A stretch of DNA of 64,000 nucleotides, taken from positions 18,902 to 82,901 of the forward strand of contig JAAESX010000204.1 of NCBI GenBank assembly GCA_024228935.1, written 5' to 3'. The notes below the pieces were generated by a model. It had not been told where the DNA came from and did no database searches. It saw nothing but the letters and a program-made list of their open reading frames with translations. The position numbers were made by a program, and so were the translations under genes. This document shows, piece after piece, positions 60,291 through 64,000 of this stretch; within the stretch, counting starts at the first letter, position 1, and each line of letters begins with the position of its first letter. Origin of the DNA: Pseudomonadota bacterium (GTDB lineage Bacteria; Myxococcota_A; UBA796; CAJQPC01).

Positions 60291-60746
60291 CTACCCGGCG
60301 AGAGCGCTCCGGCTGGACCCGATGGCCTGCTGCGCCGTCGATGCCCAGAGCTCCGCGTCCGACGTCAAGATCTCCACCCGGACCTTGGACGGCCCGCCGA
60401 CTCGACGGCGCTCACCCTCGATGACCAGCCGGCCGGGTCCCGTGCAGCGGACCGAGCCGCCGTTGTTGGCGTCGAGCTCGAGGAGCCGTCCGTGGTGGGT
60501 CGCGATGAGCAGACGAGCGCCGGTCAGCACCAGATCCGCCTGGGCGCGGTTGATCTTCCCGGCCGCCGGCCCAGCGAGCACGGAGGCGTCCACGAAGATA
60601 CGCGCGGTGACGCCCCGGGCCTCGAGCATGACCGGTTCGTCGACGGTCGCGGCGCGGGTCCGCTGGCGGCTTCGGTTGAGGTTGACCAGCATCATCAAGA
60701 CGATGGCGACGACGAGGACGGCGACGGCGCTCAGGACATAGGACAC
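60291..60746 (-). CDS. Small membrane-anchored hypothetical protein
   Basis: A 151-residue protein with one N-terminal helix (MSYVLSAVAVLVVAIVLMML) then NLNRSRQRTR on the cytoplasmic side, and a beta-rich globular part (VTARIFVDASVLAGPAAG, GPGRLVIEGERRRVGGPSK). No known family is recognised. The strand pattern resembles PH-like domains (ADLVLTGARLLIATHHGRLL), but this is a guess. Divergent from the HTH gene at 60839. Confidence 0.65.
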   Translation of the reverse strand: MSYVLSAVAVLVVAIVLMMLVNLNRSRQRTRAATVDEPVMLEARGVTARIFVDASVLAGPAAGKINRAQADLVLTGARLLIATHHGRLLELDANNGGSVRCTGPGRLVIEGERRRVGGPSKVRVEILTSDAELWASTAQQAIGSSRSALAG

Positions 60747-60780
60747 GGCAGGGCTCCCGGGGACAAGCTAACAGACCCGT

Positions 60781-60794
60781 CGCCGGGCCCGGCG
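60781..60794. repeat. Perfect palindrome in a divergent promoter region
   Basis: CGCCGGGCCCGGCG, 14 bases, in the 92-base gap between the divergent genes at 60746 and 60839. It may be an operator for the HTH protein; in DNA of this GC content, chance is a real alternative. Confidence 0.3.
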
Positions 60795-60838
60795 GTTCCG
60801 AGTCGGGTGTCGAGCGCACGTAAAACGCGAGGTGTCCC

Positions 60839-61495
60839 ATGGCGCAGCGGCCGTCCGAGCCCATCCTGGAATGGCTCCGAAACACGCTCAAGGCGAAGAA
60901 CCTGAACGTCGCTGCCCTGGCCGAGAAGTCCGGGCAGAAGCGGTCGGAAGTGAAGCGTGTCCTGGCGGGTCGTGAGCCCCTGACGGTGGACCAGCTCATG
61001 ACCTGGACCAAGGCCCTGGACCTGAAGATGGAGGAGCTCGTCAACGTGCCCGAGCTCTCCGAGGATCCACCTCCCGCTCCGGTGGCCGCCGAGGTCGACG
61101 AGTCCCGGTACATCATCGATCCCTACGGACTGCAGGCCGAGCAGGCGATCCGCGTGGCGTTCGCTATGGGTTCGGACTTCACGTTCCTGGCGCTGACCGA
61201 CAAGCTGGAGGACTGCGGCGTGCCCGCGAGCACCCTCGAGAATCCACGCTTCTCCGAGATGCTGCCCATCCGGCTCGAGGCGGCGTACCACGGGTACAAC
61301 AACCCCGAGTACACCCCCCAGGGGCTGAGCCTGACGCTGTCGTTCGACACCATCCGCGAGTGCTTCTTCCCGTGGTCGGCGATCGTCGAGGTCCGGTACC
61401 ACCTCGACGCACCCGCGCCCGAGGACCTGCCCGTCGACGAGCTCGAGAACGACGACGGCGGGCCCGAGGACAACGTGGTGAACCTGTTCGGGTGA
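60839..61495 (+). CDS. XRE-family helix-turn-helix protein with a C-terminal beta domain
   Basis: A 218-residue protein. Residues 8-70 form an XRE-like HTH (LRNTLKAKNLNVAALAEKSG, KRSEVKRVLAGREPLTVDQL). After a Pro-rich linker comes an alpha/beta domain of about 110 residues (FLALTDKLEDCGVPASTL, PIRLEAAYHGY, GLSLTLSFDTIRECFFPWSAIVEV). The final segment resembles the SspB-like fold (IPW-SAI pattern), but the match is weak. The tail is acidic. It may autoregulate. The next gene overlaps its stop (GTGA). Confidence 0.65.
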   Translation: MAQRPSEPILEWLRNTLKAKNLNVAALAEKSGQKRSEVKRVLAGREPLTVDQLMTWTKALDLKMEELVNVPELSEDPPPAPVAAEVDESRYIIDPYGLQAEQAIRVAFAMGSDFTFLALTDKLEDCGVPASTLENPRFSEMLPIRLEAAYHGYNNPEYTPQGLSLTLSFDTIRECFFPWSAIVEVRYHLDAPAPEDLPVDELENDDGGPEDNVVNLFG

Positions 61496-62670
61496 GGACG
61501 CTCGCGCTCGCGCTCGTCGGGGTCGCCGCCGCCGGTGGCGTGGCCTGGTGGCAGCTCGCGAGCCCCTCGGGACCCGAGCTGTCGACACCGATCGAGGGCG
61601 GCCAGCTCGAGCTCGGCATCAACGAGGCGGTGGCCATCCCCGCCAGGCTCCTGAGGCAGCGGCCGGACATCCCCGCGCTGCTGGCCGCCGACGCCAAGGC
61701 CACCCACGAGCTCGGCGCGACCTGGGTCCGAGCCCACTCCGCCGTCTACCCGAACCTGAACCACGCGCAGCACCGCGACCATCGCGCGGGGGACGCCTGG
61801 GTCCGAGCCGTCCAGGCCGAGGGGCTGCACGCGGTGGTGATGGTCTCGCCCTGGCCGGGGAACCAGACGGCTGCTCACACCGCGTCGTACGTCGCCCCCG
61901 CCGGGTACGCCGAGTGGGTCGGCTCTGTGGTCGAGCGCTACGACGGCGACGGCGTCGACGACATGCCCGGGCTGATCGAGGGCATCCACCACTGGGAGAT
62001 CGACAACGAGCCCGACCTGAAGAACACCAACGTCGCGCGGGGCTCGACGGTGGACCCGGAGACGTTCTGCACCCCGGAGCAGTACCTCGAGATGGTGCGG
62101 GTGACGGCCGCGGCGGTCCGAGCCGCGGACGCCGACGCGGTGGTGCTGAACGGCGGGATCTACCGGCCCCACACCGAGACCGGACAGGCGTACCTGGCTG
62201 CGCTGGTCACCGGCGGCCTGCTCGACCACATCGACGTCGTGAGCGTGCACACCTACTTCGACGGTCCCGGGACGGACAAGCTCGAGCGCGCGCTGACCAA
62301 CACCCGCGAGCTCGTGGGCGACCGGCCGGTCTGGCTGACCGAGACCAGCGTGGCGAGCGAAGGCGACAAGCGCTGGATGACCCCGGAGTGGCAGGCCGAG
62401 ATGGTGCTGCGTGTCCACGCGACGGCCATGGTCCACGGCGTCGACAAGGTCTTCTGGCACACGCTCGCCGACCCGCCGGTGAAGCCCGAGCACGGGATCA
62501 GCCGCCACAGCCTGCTCCGCGTGACGGCCGACGGGTTCGCCGACAAGCCCGCCGCGGTCGCCTACCGCGGCCTCGCCGAGCGCCTGGCCCCCGCGCGCAT
62601 CGAGGAAGGACGGCTGTTCGTCGGAGACCACGAGCTGCTGCTCGACGGCACCGCGCGCTGGGCCGACTGA
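61492..62670 (+). CDS. Glycoside hydrolase-like (clan GH-A) membrane-anchored protein
   Basis: A 392-residue protein with an N-terminal signal anchor (TLALALVGVAAAGGVAWWQL) and a TIM-barrel. Clan GH-A hallmarks are visible: acid/base Glu in HHWEIDNEPD and the nucleophile Glu in RPVWLTETSVAS, with DVVSVHTYFDGPG between. It may cleave beta-linked glycans outside the membrane; the exact family (GH5, GH39 or other) is not assignable by eye. GTG start overlaps the HTH gene; the DedA ATG overlaps its stop. Confidence 0.75.
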   Translation: MRTLALALVGVAAAGGVAWWQLASPSGPELSTPIEGGQLELGINEAVAIPARLLRQRPDIPALLAADAKATHELGATWVRAHSAVYPNLNHAQHRDHRAGDAWVRAVQAEGLHAVVMVSPWPGNQTAAHTASYVAPAGYAEWVGSVVERYDGDGVDDMPGLIEGIHHWEIDNEPDLKNTNVARGSTVDPETFCTPEQYLEMVRVTAAAVRAADADAVVLNGGIYRPHTETGQAYLAALVTGGLLDHIDVVSVHTYFDGPGTDKLERALTNTRELVGDRPVWLTETSVASEGDKRWMTPEWQAEMVLRVHATAMVHGVDKVFWHTLADPPVKPEHGISRHSLLRVTADGFADKPAAVAYRGLAERLAPARIEEGRLFVGDHELLLDGTARWAD

Positions 62671-63272
62671 TGGACTTCTTCGAGCTGTCCGGGTCGCTCC
62701 CGCTGATCTACCTGACGCTGTGCGTGACGGGCTGGCCGATTCCGCTGCCCGAGGACATCCTCATCATGACGGTCGGCTGGCGCGCGAGCGTGGGCGACGA
62801 CCTGAGCTGGCCGCTGGCGCTGTTCGTCTGCTACGCCGGCGTGCTCACCCGCGACGCCTCGGTGTTCCTGTGCGGCCGCTGGTTCGGAAGACGCCTGCTG
62901 CGCAGCCGCATCTTCCGTCGCTTCTTCAGCGAGGAGCGGCTCGATCAGCTCGAGGGCTGGATCAAGAAGGACGGCCGACGGACCGTCTTCATGGCCCGCT
63001 TCATGCCGTCGATCCGCGTGGGCGCTTTCTTCAGCTGCTCGACGCTGGGCGTGCCCGCGGCGACCTTCTTCGCCACGGATGCGCTGGCGGCGGCCATCAC
63101 CGTCCCGATCGACTTCGCGCTCGGCTGGTACTTCGGGCCCCAGGCCGTCGAGTTCGCCGACGGCCACGGATGGGTGAAGTTCGTCGTCTTCGGTGTCTGC
63201 GCGCTGTTCATCTTCAGCGTCGTGCGACGAGCGAAGCGGGCGATGGACGCCGCGGACGAACCCGAGGAGTAG
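62670..63272 (+). CDS. DedA-family membrane protein
   Basis: A 200-residue protein with five or six helices and DedA-typical features: early acidic IPLPEDILIM (Glu/Asp), RTVFMARFMPSIRVGAFFSC (the conserved Arg-Phe-Pro-Arg motif) and LGWYFG. DedA proteins act as lipid (undecaprenyl-phosphate or phospholipid) scramblases needed for envelope homeostasis. The ATG lies in the previous stop codon. Length is normal for the family (about 200). Confidence 0.88.
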   Translation: MDFFELSGSLPLIYLTLCVTGWPIPLPEDILIMTVGWRASVGDDLSWPLALFVCYAGVLTRDASVFLCGRWFGRRLLRSRIFRRFFSEERLDQLEGWIKKDGRRTVFMARFMPSIRVGAFFSCSTLGVPAATFFATDALAAAITVPIDFALGWYFGPQAVEFADGHGWVKFVVFGVCALFIFSVVRRAKRAMDAADEPEE

Positions 63273-63286
63273 CCGGCGGGCGCGGC

Positions 63287-64000
63287 CTACTCGGCGGAGT
63301 CCTGGGCCTCCTTCTTGGCCTTCTGGACCTTCTTCGCGGTCTCCCGCGCCTTCTTGCCCTTCGGGGCCTTGCCTTCCTCGCCGCTCGAAGACGGCGGAGG
63401 CTTCGCGCCCTTGGCCTCGCCGGGGCTGGCTGCGCCGACCCCGCGTCCGGCCGAGCCGACCTTGCTGCCGTCGGTCAGGCCAGCCGAGTTGCCGCCCGTG
63501 CCAGCCGAGGCGCCCGCACCACCCGAGTCCATCGAGCCAGAGCCCGTGTCCTTGGGGGGCTTGCTGGAGCCACCGCCGGGAGGCTTGCTCGAGCCGCCCG
63601 AGGAACCCGACGAGCCGCCGGACGAGCCGCCCGTGCCACCGGGGGAGCCGGGCTTGGTGCCGCCGCCCGAGGAGCCGCCGGAGCTGCCCTTGGGGGGCTT
63701 GCCGCTGCCGCCTGAGCCACCAGATCCCGAGCCGCCGACAGGCGAGCCGGGCTTGCTGCCGCCGCCTGATGAGCCACCGGAGCTGCCCTTGGGGGGCTTG
63801 CCGCTGCCGCCGGAACCAGCCGAGCCGCCGGAGCCGCCCTTGGGGGGCTTTCCGCTGCCGCCGCCGGACCCACCCGAGCCGCCGGAGCCGCCCTTGGGAG
63901 GCTTGCCCGAGCCGCCGGAGCCGCCCTTGGGGGGCTTAGCTCTGCAGCGCGGCCGGATCGTTAAGAGCGTAGATCGGAGGAGCGGCGGGAACAGAAAGAA
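63287..64000 (-). CDS. Gly/Ser/Lys/Pro-rich repeat protein, C-terminal part (5' end outside window)
   Basis: The minus-strand frame is open from base 64000 to the stop at 63287, at least 237 residues, so its start lies beyond the right edge; ATG 63532 is only an internal Met. Most of it is low complexity: units like SGKPPKGGSGGSG repeat about six times, mixed with GSSGGSSG runs. The C-terminus turns charged (GKKARETAKKVQKAKKEAQD). No domain is recognisable. Such sequence could be a flexible surface or wall-linked segment. It converges on the DedA gene. Confidence 0.55.
   Translation of the reverse strand, partial: FFLFPPLLRSTLLTIRPRCRAKPPKGGSGGSGKPPKGGSGGSGGSGGGSGKPPKGGSGGSAGSGGSGKPPKGSSGGSSGGGSKPGSPVGGSGSGGSGGSGKPPKGSSGGSSGGGTKPGSPGGTGGSSGGSSGSSGGSSKPPGGGSSKPPKDTGSGSMDSGGAGASAGTGGNSAGLTDGSKVGSAGRGVGAASPGEAKGAKPPPSSSGEEGKAPKGKKARETAKKVQKAKKEAQDSAE

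Noticed and set aside
63475..63873. Alternative minus-strand frame with Ala-rich repeats
   Set aside because: It is a shifted reading of the Gly/Ser repeat frame, which runs unbroken to the window edge and ends in a charged, gene-like tail.

Overview
The window is GC-rich, densely packed DNA from a diderm bacterium. Lipoprotein signal peptides, Tat and Sec export, cytochromes c, a beta-barrel protein and a full flagellar export apparatus all point to a Gram-negative cell. A MYXO-CTERM-like C-terminal tag (about 7050-7136), many Cys-anchored lipoproteins, PEGA, KAP and HEAT proteins, and the codon bias suggest a relative of the Myxococcota (former Deltaproteobacteria). Most cultured myxobacteria glide and lack flagella, so the lineage is probably an uncultured flagellated one. 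This placement is inference. I saw no rRNA, tRNA, CRISPR array, insertion sequence or prophage.

Layout. 1-9.7 kb: end of a HEAT-repeat protein, a large regulatory-domain lipoprotein, two tandem von Willebrand A lipoproteins, a remnant of a sorting-tag protein, an SGNH hydrolase and a lipoprotein esterase. 10.1-17.6 kb: a seven-gene respiratory operon behind a sigma-54-type promoter: diheme cytochrome c, NapA-like molybdoenzyme, NapG-like and NapH-like quinol-oxidising partners, a FixH/YtkA-like protein, a NosR/NapH-like membrane polyferredoxin and a four-cluster ferredoxin. 17.6-20.3 kb, minus strand: hypothetical protein, DRE-TIM aldolase, a thioredoxin-like lipoprotein interrupted by an in-frame TGA that reads best as selenocysteine (UGSC active site plus a SECIS-like hairpin), and a frameshifted beta-barrel gene.

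20.3-32.8 kb: a flagellar cluster: fliJ, motE-like, fliK, flgD, a TIGR02530-type gene, an unrelated duplicated-domain lipoprotein, flgE, motA, motB, fliL, fliM, fliN, fliO, fliP, fliQ, fliR, flhB. 32.8-36.8 kb, minus: cyclophilin, GNAT acetyltransferase behind a palindromic operator, glycosyltransferase and a Wzt-type ABC ATPase for surface polysaccharide. 36.8-40.8 kb: secreted nuclease and a three-gene unknown set ending in a PEGA protein. 40.8-48.7 kb, minus: a chain of short overlaps of yggS, maf, acyl-CoA thioesterase, histidine phosphatase and NAD-glutamate dehydrogenase, then a metallophosphatase.

48.7-53.6 kb: TldE/PmbA-like protein, then a three-gene Fe(III) ABC importer with a Fur-box-like dyad directly before its first gene. 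54-59 kb: an M16 peptidase pair (one active, one without the zinc motif), a WHy-type lipoprotein and a sulfatase-like lipoprotein. 59-64 kb: KAP-type NTPase, small membrane protein, XRE-HTH protein, glycoside-hydrolase-like protein, DedA protein and the C-terminal part of a Gly/Ser/Lys/Pro repeat protein that runs off the right edge. The only stretch over 300 bases without an intact gene is 6799-7139, which holds a palindrome and the sorting-tag remnant.
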